Shown here in pieces: positions 38,363 to 45,722 of a stretch of DNA of 64,000 bases. Source of the DNA: Vreelandella zhaodongensis (lineage in GTDB: Bacteria; Pseudomonadota; Gammaproteobacteria; Pseudomonadales; Halomonadaceae); contig NZ_JACCDD010000002.1 of assembly GCF_013415115.1 (NCBI RefSeq), positions 248,001 through 312,000 of the forward strand, in the 5' to 3' direction. The notes under the pieces were generated by a model. That model was not told the origin of the DNA. It saw only the letters and a list, made by a program, of their open reading frames with translations, and ran no database searches. How positions within the stretch are numbered: the first letter of the stretch is position 1; every line of letters starts with the position of its first letter. Position numbers and translations under genes: made by a program.

Positions 38363-39835
38363 GTGCCGCCTAAAGTTGTGATGGAGCACCCTAACGTTAC
38401 ACTCAACGTACCCACGGCCTACCCCATGAAACGCTACGAACAATTTGCCGATGAGATAGCCGCGCTGATTCGCCAGGGAGTACTTGGTCCAGGGGAACGT
38501 ATTCCCTCGGTTCGCCAGGCCAGCCGTCATCATGGCATTAGTCCCTCCACGGTCTTTCAGGCTTATTACTTACTGGAAAACCAAGGGCTTATTACCGCGC
38601 GTGCGCGCTCAGGCTATTTTGTTCGTGAACATGCTCGGCGCTTGCTGGGCGAGCCACGTGTGACGCTGCAACCCACCGACCCAGCGGAAGTAGAAGTCAG
38701 CGAGCTAGCGTTCTCGGTGCTCGATTCCCTGCAGGATGACCGAACAGTACCTTTCGGTTCGGCCTTTCCCAGCCCTGAGCTGTTTCCGCTTTCTCGCCTG
38801 AGTACCAGCATGACACGGGGGCTACGCAAGCTTTCCCCCCAGCAGGTAGTGGCCGATATGACCACTGGGCATACCGATCTGTGCCGGCAAATTGCACTGC
38901 GCTACATGCTGGGCGGTATCCAACTGCCGATGGAAGAACTGGTGATTACCAATGGCGCAATGGAAGCGCTCAACTTAGCCCTGCAATGCGTGGCCCAACC
39001 TGGCGACTTAGTGGCGGTTGAGTCCCCGGCGTTTTATGCCAGCTTGCAAGTATTGGAGCGGCTAAAACTGCGTGCAGTGGAGATTCCAGTGCACCCACGC
39101 GAGGGTATCGACCTTGATGTGTTAGCAGAGCAATTGGCATCACTACCTATCAAAGCCTGCTGGTTTATGAGCCATCTGCAAAACCCGCTCGGCGCCAGCC
39201 TAAGCAATGAACGAAAGCAGAGCCTTTACCAATTATTAAAACAGCATCAAGTCCCCATGCTAGAGGATGATGTATATGCCGAGCTGTACTTTGGCAGCAC
39301 ACCGCCTACCCCAGTGAAAGCGTTTGATAATGAGGGTTTAGTCATTCACTGCAGCTCTTTCTCGAAATGCTTGGCGCCTGGCTATCGCGTTGGCTGGGTA
39401 GCGGGGGGGCGCTACGCCGAAGCTATTTCACGACTGAAGTTAATGACGACTATTTCGCCTTCCATTCCCGCGCAGGCCGCCATTGCCGACTATTTACAGC
39501 ACGGCGGCTATGACCGTCACTTACGTAAGCTCCGCCACGCTCTAGAAGCCCAACAAGGCAGTATGCTGGCGTCTGCAGATCGCTACTTTCCCACCCAAAC
39601 ACGTATCACTCGCCCTGATGGCGGCTACTTTTTGTGGGTAGAGTTTCCTGAAAAAGTTGATTCACTACGCTTATTTAACATGGCGCTCGACCATGGTGTT
39701 AGCTTGGCGCCAGGCCCCATTTTCTCCGCAACTCAGCAGTTCCGGCACTGCGTACGCTTAAGCTATGGCCACCCGTGGACAGCACGCAGCGAGTGGGGCA
39801 TGGAAACCTTAGGACGGTTATTAGCCCACTTGTAA
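38363..39835 (+). CDS. MocR/GntR-type PLP-dependent regulator
   Basis: A 490-residue fusion of an N-terminal GntR winged helix (about 25-90, ALIRQGVLGPGERIPSVRQA, then HGISPSTVFQAYYLLE) and a class I aminotransferase domain. Within the latter are ITNGAMEALNLAL, ESPAFYASLQVLE, MSHLQNPLGASLS, LEDDVYAELYF and the lysine in SSFSKCLAPGYRVGW, which would bind PLP. Such proteins sense amino acids or vitamin B6 and control nearby genes. The start is GTG at 38363, with an in-frame ATG at 38381. It is divergent from ccoG, but no pdxST or gabTD genes adjoin, so the target is unknown. Confidence 0.92.
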   Translation: MPPKVVMEHPNVTLNVPTAYPMKRYEQFADEIAALIRQGVLGPGERIPSVRQASRHHGISPSTVFQAYYLLENQGLITARARSGYFVREHARRLLGEPRVTLQPTDPAEVEVSELAFSVLDSLQDDRTVPFGSAFPSPELFPLSRLSTSMTRGLRKLSPQQVVADMTTGHTDLCRQIALRYMLGGIQLPMEELVITNGAMEALNLALQCVAQPGDLVAVESPAFYASLQVLERLKLRAVEIPVHPREGIDLDVLAEQLASLPIKACWFMSHLQNPLGASLSNERKQSLYQLLKQHQVPMLEDDVYAELYFGSTPPTPVKAFDNEGLVIHCSSFSKCLAPGYRVGWVAGGRYAEAISRLKLMTTISPSIPAQAAIADYLQHGGYDRHLRKLRHALEAQQGSMLASADRYFPTQTRITRPDGGYFLWVEFPEKVDSLRLFNMALDHGVSLAPGPIFSATQQFRHCVRLSYGHPWTARSEWGMETLGRLLAHL

Positions 39836-40107
39836 ATCCCTGCTGCCCTGTAGTTCGCCCAAAACGCTTTCTAGCTGATATGGTGTTTTAGTGAAAAACG
39901 GAGCCTGCTATGAGGCACACCTGTCGATAACGTCATCCGCTAAACAGTCAGACAAACCACTCGCCAATCGCCTAGGCTAGTTAATATGCTTACTTTTTCT
40001 GGTCAACGTATTAGGCGTTGACCCATGCGTTATGATCAGATGACGGCCGCCTTATTGCACCTTGGCAACTTGCCTATCATTGAACAAAATGTTAACCGGA
40101 TTAGACT
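39836..40107. other. Intergenic gap before the PAS-GGDEF gene
   Basis: About 270 bases with no ORF of interest and no clear hairpin. It holds the unlocated promoter of the following cyclase gene. Confidence 0.4.
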
Positions 40108-40959
40108 ATGCCCGTTGACCTGCAAGCGCTCTATCCCAAGCTGGTTCATCTGATGCTGGATACTGTCTTCGTGGTTGATGGAGACAATCAGATCTTATTT
40201 GTGAGTGATGCCTGCGAGACCCTGCTTGGTTACCGTGCTGATGAGCTGACCGGCACCCTAATCACCAATTACATGCATCCTGACGACCTCGCGCTTACAC
40301 AAGCATCCATTATGCGCGTGATGAGCGGTCAGCCCCACGTTGATTTCCGCAACCGATACCTTCGTAAAGATGGCGGTATCGTCCACATTCTATGGTCGGC
40401 TCGCTGGTCCGAAGAGGATGGAGTGCGGATCGGTGTCGCGCGGGACGTAACGGCTCTAATGGAAGCCGAGGCAGAGTTACGCTTCCTTGCTCATCATGAC
40501 CCGCTGACGAAACTGACTAACCGGTCATTGTTCTATGACCGGCTAAACTCGAGCTTAAATGCAGCCCATCGGCACCAGAGCGGCTTAGCGTTGCTCTTTA
40601 TTGATATTAATGACTTTAAGGGTATCAATGATGTCTATGGACACTCGACCGGCGACAATTTACTTTGTGCGGTGGCACGACGGCTGGAAGGCTGCGTACG
40701 TGAAACCGATACAGTAGCTCGGATGGGCGGCGATGAGTTCACTGTTCTGTTGACGGACATCCATTCAATGGAAGCCGTTACACGTAAGATAGATCAAATC
40801 ATCACCATCATGGCCGAGCCGTTGGGCGCCGAATTCGGCGGGATAAGTATGCCCTCCTGCAGCATCGGCGTAGCCTGTTATCCCGCTGATGGGGAAGATG
40901 CCGACACATTGCTCAACCATGCCGATAGCGCTATGTACAGAGTCAAAAGGCGCCGGTAA
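40108..40959 (+). CDS. PAS-GGDEF diguanylate cyclase
   Basis: A 283-residue cytoplasmic protein: PAS domain (about 8-115; VFVVDGDNQILFVSDACETLLGY and YLRKDGGIVHILWSARW), then a GGDEF domain. The active site RMGGDEFTVLL is intact at 207-211 and is preceded by RETD, which fits the RxxD inhibitory site with normal spacing. It should make c-di-GMP from two GTP. Compact architecture without an EAL domain. It stands alone, convergent with the MFS transporter gene. Confidence 0.93.
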   Translation: MPVDLQALYPKLVHLMLDTVFVVDGDNQILFVSDACETLLGYRADELTGTLITNYMHPDDLALTQASIMRVMSGQPHVDFRNRYLRKDGGIVHILWSARWSEEDGVRIGVARDVTALMEAEAELRFLAHHDPLTKLTNRSLFYDRLNSSLNAAHRHQSGLALLFIDINDFKGINDVYGHSTGDNLLCAVARRLEGCVRETDTVARMGGDEFTVLLTDIHSMEAVTRKIDQIITIMAEPLGAEFGGISMPSCSIGVACYPADGEDADTLLNHADSAMYRVKRRR

Positions 40960-40995
40960 GCAAATGACCACCGTGCTAGTGCAGCAATACGATTG

Positions 40996-42309
40996 TTAGG
41001 AGGTATTGGATTCTTCAGCGGCAGGTTCAATGGGCTCACCATTCTCATCCAGCAACTGGTGGTCATACGCTGCTTGAAGACCGGTCTCTTCAGCGGAAGG
41101 TTGCTCCTCTTGCCCTAATTCTTCCTCTGCACTCTCTTCTGTCCAATCTGCCCAGTAATCAATATGACCTGGATAAGCTGGCGATATAATCGCCACCACA
41201 ATGCCAATAACCGCAAATATCGAAAACGCATAGGCATATCCAAAACCATCCACCAGCACACCAACAACCGGTGATCCTGCTGCCTGCCCAAGCGCGCAGG
41301 CCATGAAAGGCAATACTGGCCCCAGGGAAAGTCGCCCCGGCAATAGACGAATGCCGGTCATCAGATACAGTCCCGTTAAGCTCATGTAAGCAAGGCCAAA
41401 TACCATGGCCGAAAACATCGCCAACCCTAGCTGACTTGGGCTAGCAGCAAGCAACACTAAGCTTGAGGACAGCATCATCAGCATCAATGCTTGCGTAATA
41501 GGAGGGTTATTACGGTCAGCCAAATCGCTCACTACGGCCCCCCCTAGACCTGCAACCCCCACAGCAAACCAAAGCCAACCGGTTTGATGTGGAGATAGTG
41601 CACCGAGGGTAACCACCAGATCTGGAGCAAACAACCAGTACGGCGCAGCCACAAAGCCCATGGCGAAAGCGAATAGAGAAAGCCGGGTAAGGCGCGACCA
41701 CTGCTGTCGCGTGATCGGCGGCGGTGGTGCCGCATTCGCCGGCACAATCCGTGAAACCGAAGGGATAAAGTACCACGCTGCAATAACCCCCAAGCCCGCC
41801 AAAACAGCAAAACTCGAGTAGGTAAAGCGCCAAGCATCAGCCAAGAACACAACCGTCGGCACTGCTACAATAATGCCAATACTGGTGCCTGCATTCATAA
41901 TAGAGCTAACGCGACCATGCATTGTTCGGCTCACCAACGCCTGCATAGCAGCAGTCAGAGCGGGCATCATCAGACCAGTGCAAATCCCGCAGACAAACAC
42001 ACCCACACCGAGCGATAAAGCACCAGACGACTGACTTATCAAGACAAGGCCGGCCACACCGAACCCACCCGATAGCACCGCCAAATTACGCGCACCGAGC
42101 CGATCTGCTGCAAGTGGTGCAAACAGCGTGGCCAATACAAAACTAATAAACGGCAGCGCCCCGATAATACCAACCAAGTACGCGGTCAGCTCTAGTTCAG
42201 CGCCAATGGAAGGTACAAATAAGCCAAACGCAAAGCGCGCAAGCCCATAACTAATCGCCACCAGCGCTGCACCAAATAGGGCAAACCCCATGTTCGACAA
42301 AGTCTTCAT
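40996..42309 (-). CDS. MFS transporter with acidic C-terminal tail
   Basis: A 437-residue major facilitator superfamily permease with about 12 membrane helices. The loop 2-3 signature is seen in LAADRLGARNLAVLSGGFG and the fold shows the two six-helix halves. Substrate not recognised. Odd feature: a cytoplasmic tail of about 55 residues after the last helix is strongly acidic (EESAEEELGQEEQPSAEE). Stands alone between the GGDEF gene and the cold-shock gene. Confidence 0.9.
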   Translation of the reverse strand: MKTLSNMGFALFGAALVAISYGLARFAFGLFVPSIGAELELTAYLVGIIGALPFISFVLATLFAPLAADRLGARNLAVLSGGFGVAGLVLISQSSGALSLGVGVFVCGICTGLMMPALTAAMQALVSRTMHGRVSSIMNAGTSIGIIVAVPTVVFLADAWRFTYSSFAVLAGLGVIAAWYFIPSVSRIVPANAAPPPPITRQQWSRLTRLSLFAFAMGFVAAPYWLFAPDLVVTLGALSPHQTGWLWFAVGVAGLGGAVVSDLADRNNPPITQALMLMMLSSSLVLLAASPSQLGLAMFSAMVFGLAYMSLTGLYLMTGIRLLPGRLSLGPVLPFMACALGQAAGSPVVGVLVDGFGYAYAFSIFAVIGIVVAIISPAYPGHIDYWADWTEESAEEELGQEEQPSAEETGLQAAYDHQLLDENGEPIEPAAEESNTS

Positions 42310-42590
42310 ACCGAGTACTCCACAGCCGTCTACTGCATGTATACAAATTCACTTGGATTATTGTCGTAGCAACATCCGAGATGAGCAATGCTGATGCGCT
42401 GTTGTTCGAGAAAACAGCAGTAGCTAATCGATAGTGAAGGAAATGAAAACCATATATATTAGTTTTTTATCGAACCACACCGAAGAACAAAAAACGTGAT
42501 TGGTGTAGTCATCTTGTGAGAACAACCTAAGGATGGCTATGGATGAACTCACAGACAATGAAAGTACAGTGAGCAAAAGTAAACAAACAC
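42310..42590. other. Intergenic stretch between the MFS and cold-shock genes
   Basis: AT-rich, with no credible gene. It must contain the promoter of the MFS gene, which I could not place. Confidence 0.4.
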
Positions 42591-42619
42591 AAAAAACCCC
42601 GCACTTGGCGGGGTTTTTT
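42591..42619 (-). terminator. Intrinsic terminator of the cold-shock gene
   Basis: A perfect 12-bp stem, 42591-42602 with 42608-42619, around a 5-base loop. The runs of A on the left and T on the right give a U-tract in either direction, so it may stop transcription both ways. Confidence 0.92.
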
Positions 42620-42662
42620 AAGCTTACCGAGCTAGTCGGTAGCTAATATCGCAGCATGGGGT

Positions 42663-42869
42663 TTATTCCACAACCTTGATATTAGAAGCTTGAAGGCCTT
42701 TTTGACCCTGAGTGACGTCAAAAGAAACCTTCTGACCGTCTTGCAGGGACTTAAAGCCTTCTGCTTGAATTTCGGAGAAGTGTGCGAACAGATCGTCGCC
42801 ACTAACTTCAGGAGAAATAAAGCCGAAGCCTTTAGTGTCGTTAAACCACTTTACGGTACCAGTTGCCAT
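42663..42869 (-). CDS. Cold-shock protein of the CspA family
   Basis: A 68-residue single OB-fold RNA chaperone, the normal CspA length. RNP1 is KGFGFI and RNP2 reads DLFAHF (usually VFVHF). The stretch [12 protein letters not shown] and the [18 protein letters not shown] loop are typical. It melts RNA structure during cold shock or growth. Which csp paralogue it is cannot be said. The upstream region is AT-rich and may hold a long 5' leader. Confidence 0.95.
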   Translation of the reverse strand: MATGTVKWFNDTKGFGFISPEVSGDDLFAHFSEIQAEGFKSLQDGQKVSFDVTQGQKGLQASNIKVVE

Positions 42870-43222
42870 GATCGAAATCCTCGATTTAGCGAAATTAATG
42901 CCGGGGAAATACCCGAGTTACAGAGGGCAGAACAAGAAACTTTCACCAGGCTCAACGCTAAAATGCTTCGATACTGCTGACAACGTTCGACTTGCTAACC
43001 AACTGCTATCAGCTTGCGCTTCTATAGTGCTCACGTCAACAGCAGATACAAAAAAGATATAAATTAAGCAGATAACGGCATTAATTATGGGGTATTTATT
43101 TTGAATACAAAATCAAATGCAACAACTTATTAAATACTTAAAGCATTTATAACAGCAACTTACGACCTTCATGGCTGGCTATAGCCAGCCACCTGCTTTA
43201 AAAAGCAATTTTAAAATATTTT
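42870..43222. other. AT-rich stretch upstream of the cold-shock gene
   Basis: About 350 bases without a credible gene, increasingly AT-rich to the right, probably holding the csp promoter and untranslated leader. A perfect 20-base palindrome lies at 43172-43191. Confidence 0.4.
43172..43191. repeat. Perfect 20-base palindrome
   Basis: Bases 43172-43181 are the exact reverse complement of 43182-43191. It lies about 30 bases after the next gene's stop and may act as its terminator hairpin, although with almost no loop. Confidence 0.45.
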
Positions 43223-43750
43223 TTAAACGCTTAAATCGCACATCAGCATGGCTTTGCCCGCTTCTTCGTCAGTAATCAACTGCGCCTGATAGGGGCCGCT
43301 GTCATGATTCACCAAGGAATATTCAACGCTTGAAAGCCTTTCCTGCACGTCGGCAATGGGCGCTGAAAACTCAACCAAAAGCACGTTAATGCCATTTGAG
43401 TTGCCAAGATAAAAAACGAAGCCTTCAACAGGCAGGCCGTAGTACTCACCGTTTTTTGCTGCTAAACGGTAGCCGCTATAATCTCGGTTGCGCTCAAATA
43501 AATCTATTTCCCCAAGGCCTTCTTTATAAACAGCAGGCAGGACAATCTTGTTAACGTCGGGGTAGAGCGAATCCCCTGAATAGGTAACCAGATTTCGGCG
43601 TAGATCTCCCCACTCTTCAGACTGGTCACACCCGTCTTCCCACGACTCAAGCAAGGGTGTCCAATCGACTGTTGAGCCTGCCGCATTGCTGGCATACAAA
43701 ATCGCGCTGCTTAGAAGCATCGTGCACAGTGGCTTATAGGTACGTTTCAT
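43223..43750 (-). CDS. Exported protein of unknown function
   Basis: A 175-residue protein with a signal peptide (MLLSSAILYASNAAG, cleavage near residue 25). The mature part is acidic with two cysteines, one in EDGCDQSEEWGD near residue 41 and one in MLMCDLSV near the C-terminus, likely a disulfide. It is a small single domain, not recognised. It stands alone on the minus strand between the cold-shock gene and the four-gene envelope operon. Confidence 0.8.
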   Translation of the reverse strand: MKRTYKPLCTMLLSSAILYASNAAGSTVDWTPLLESWEDGCDQSEEWGDLRRNLVTYSGDSLYPDVNKIVLPAVYKEGLGEIDLFERNRDYSGYRLAAKNGEYYGLPVEGFVFYLGNSNGINVLLVEFSAPIADVQERLSSVEYSLVNHDSGPYQAQLITDEEAGKAMLMCDLSV

Positions 43751-43872
43751 TTATTTCCCTTTTTTAATTTATATTTTCTACCCTGCTGCGCTGAGAAGGG
43801 CTTTTAATGGACGCGGCTGCGCATCAGCGCTAGCTCCTAATCAACTCAGAAAAGTATTTATCTAATTAACTA

Positions 43873-43913
43873 GCAGCATAAAGCGTTTTTATTACACCAA
43901 CGCCTTATGCTGC
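43873..43913 (-). terminator. Hairpin downstream of the four-gene envelope operon
   Basis: A 13-bp stem with one mismatch (43873-43885 with 43901-43913) and a 15-base loop, 28 bases after the last gene's stop on the minus strand. No U-tract. Confidence 0.5.
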
Positions 43914-43940
43914 CGCTATCTTGGTAGGCGTGCTTTCGGC

Positions 43941-44789
43941 TTACTCGAACAGGCTTGCAGGCACAGCATCAGGAGCGCCTTGCTCAAGCCATTGAGTATG
44001 TTTTTCTGTATAGAAATTGCGTAATTTATCTCCATGCCACCAATGATCAACAGCGCTATTTCCTAAATCAAAGGTGATCGCACCAGCCGCTTCCGCTACT
44101 GACAACACGGAGTTTTTTGAAACGCCACAACGTCTTCCAGCTAGGCTTGTATACTCCTGGCTCAAATTTGCATCAACAGAAGTAACTTGGGGTTGGCCAC
44201 CGGATACAATCCAAGCTTTTCCATGCTCGCCGTAAACGCTTCCACCAAAACGTACAAACAAATCAGCGAAGTGCAGGTATTTTGTTTCGTCGTCACAAGA
44301 AGCCGTGTGCATATTAATTCCCGCACTTCTTGCCAAGCGCTCCATTAACTCTTCGTTGCCGCTATCAATCACCGTAAAGTAACTAATGAACTCCATAGGA
44401 TCGACAGGCTCAGCACGAAAGCTATTGAGCAGGATTTTCTGCGTCCTGTCATCACCTCTTAGGACGGCATCATAAAAGCCCATATACAGTGTCGAGAAGG
44501 GCATTTCGATTCTAAATGGCGGCTCACCTTCGCTGACTTGCATCGGGCGACACTCACTATCCAGTAAGCGTAGATTGTCACCGATCACTTCCCTCGCCCT
44601 TGGCGTCAGGTTTAAAAATGTTGCCACGGTTAACTGCAAAGGCTCAGACGTGCCTGCCTGCCGTTCATCGATATAGTCAGCAAATGAATAGAGCCGCTCA
44701 TCATCTTGGCAAGCAACCTGGGCGAATGCACTGGCGGGCAGTGAAAACAGCGATATTACCCCGGCGGTAAATAGGGCCTTAAAATACAT
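43941..44789 (-). CDS. Exported protein, paralogue of its upstream neighbour
   Basis: A 282-residue protein with a signal peptide (GVISLFSLPASAFA). It is a diverged relative of the product encoded just upstream: both have an early CQ..D stretch, an element around EPLQLTVATFLNLTPRAREV (in the neighbour DPLQVTLRTFLFAGENVQTL) and a conserved cysteine in ECRPM/ECNPV. Four or more cysteines are likely in disulfides. No family recognised. The start ATG follows the upstream stop with no gap (TAAATG), so translation is coupled. Confidence 0.85.
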   Translation of the reverse strand: MYFKALFTAGVISLFSLPASAFAQVACQDDERLYSFADYIDERQAGTSEPLQLTVATFLNLTPRAREVIGDNLRLLDSECRPMQVSEGEPPFRIEMPFSTLYMGFYDAVLRGDDRTQKILLNSFRAEPVDPMEFISYFTVIDSGNEELMERLARSAGINMHTASCDDETKYLHFADLFVRFGGSVYGEHGKAWIVSGGQPQVTSVDANLSQEYTSLAGRRCGVSKNSVLSVAEAAGAITFDLGNSAVDHWWHGDKLRNFYTEKHTQWLEQGAPDAVPASLFE

Positions 44790-45722
44790 TTACTGGCACT
44801 CCTGTGGCTTTATAGTGACGCGGCGACTTACATTAAAATAGGGGTTGATGGGGTCTTCAATGGTGGTTGATTCAGCCAATTGATAGCCATCTCCCTCTTG
44901 CTGAACGGCTGGCCGCCAACTTCCCCGGCTTGAAATACCTTCCTCTCGGTAAAAGGCTTCAACCATTTCCCAGGCGATGTTTTTATCAACCACAACGTCG
45001 GCATTAGGCTCGGCTTGTTCACCTTGGCACTCGTTGGTATTTTCAACGTAGATACCCTGGTTAAACACATTGTCGTATATCAACCAAAACGCGTTTTCTT
45101 CCATCACGTTGGCTAAGCTGCCGACAAACATGCGCGCGACTTGTTGAATGGTGTCAACGTTCTGGCCTAGCAACCGATAATGGTCGCCATCTAATAGATA
45201 AAACGCCCAGAACCAACGCGCATCAATTGCTGCCGCTTTGGTACCACGCAAAAAACCCATGTGCGCGCTTAACTCTGGTGTTTGCCTTAACTTGGAAAGC
45301 AAGATGTCGAGATGCTCTTCAAAGGGCAGTACCGGATGGCCAATTAGCTCCCCATCAAAGTAATAGACAGGGTTACACTCCATACTCGCAATCACCATAT
45401 TGCGCGCTAACAGCGTTTGAACGTTCTCTCCGGCAAAAAGAAACGTGCGTAGCGTCACCTGGAGAGGATCCATGACGTCACCATTGGCTAATGCCTGCAA
45501 GGTTCCTCGAGGATCTTCCTGCAAGCGAATATCATCGCCATATTGGCAACCATATTGAGCACTTTCCTGGGCAATGTAATATTGCCAGGCTTGCTTTTGC
45601 TCTTCCGTTAATGCTGATTGTGCGAAGGGTTCGACCACCAAATCGTTAGCATGCGCAGCAGAGAATGTTGTTACCCCTACCGCGATGGCTCCCGCCCATT
45701 TCAGCGCTTTTTTCATGATCAT
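44790..45722 (-). CDS. Exported protein, paralogue of its downstream neighbour
   Basis: A 310-residue protein with a signal peptide (ALKWAGAIAVGVTTFSAAHA, cleavage near residue 25). Its core resembles the product encoded immediately downstream (see the stretch around DPLQVTLRTFLF), so the pair arose by duplication. It has cysteines in QYGCQYGDD, ASMECNPVYY, TNECQ and a final CQ. Its ATG overlaps the stop of the 955-aa membrane protein gene by 4 bases. Function not recognised; the coupled expression suggests a complex in the envelope. Confidence 0.85.
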   Translation of the reverse strand: MIMKKALKWAGAIAVGVTTFSAAHANDLVVEPFAQSALTEEQKQAWQYYIAQESAQYGCQYGDDIRLQEDPRGTLQALANGDVMDPLQVTLRTFLFAGENVQTLLARNMVIASMECNPVYYFDGELIGHPVLPFEEHLDILLSKLRQTPELSAHMGFLRGTKAAAIDARWFWAFYLLDGDHYRLLGQNVDTIQQVARMFVGSLANVMEENAFWLIYDNVFNQGIYVENTNECQGEQAEPNADVVVDKNIAWEMVEAFYREEGISSRGSWRPAVQQEGDGYQLAESTTIEDPINPYFNVSRRVTIKPQECQ

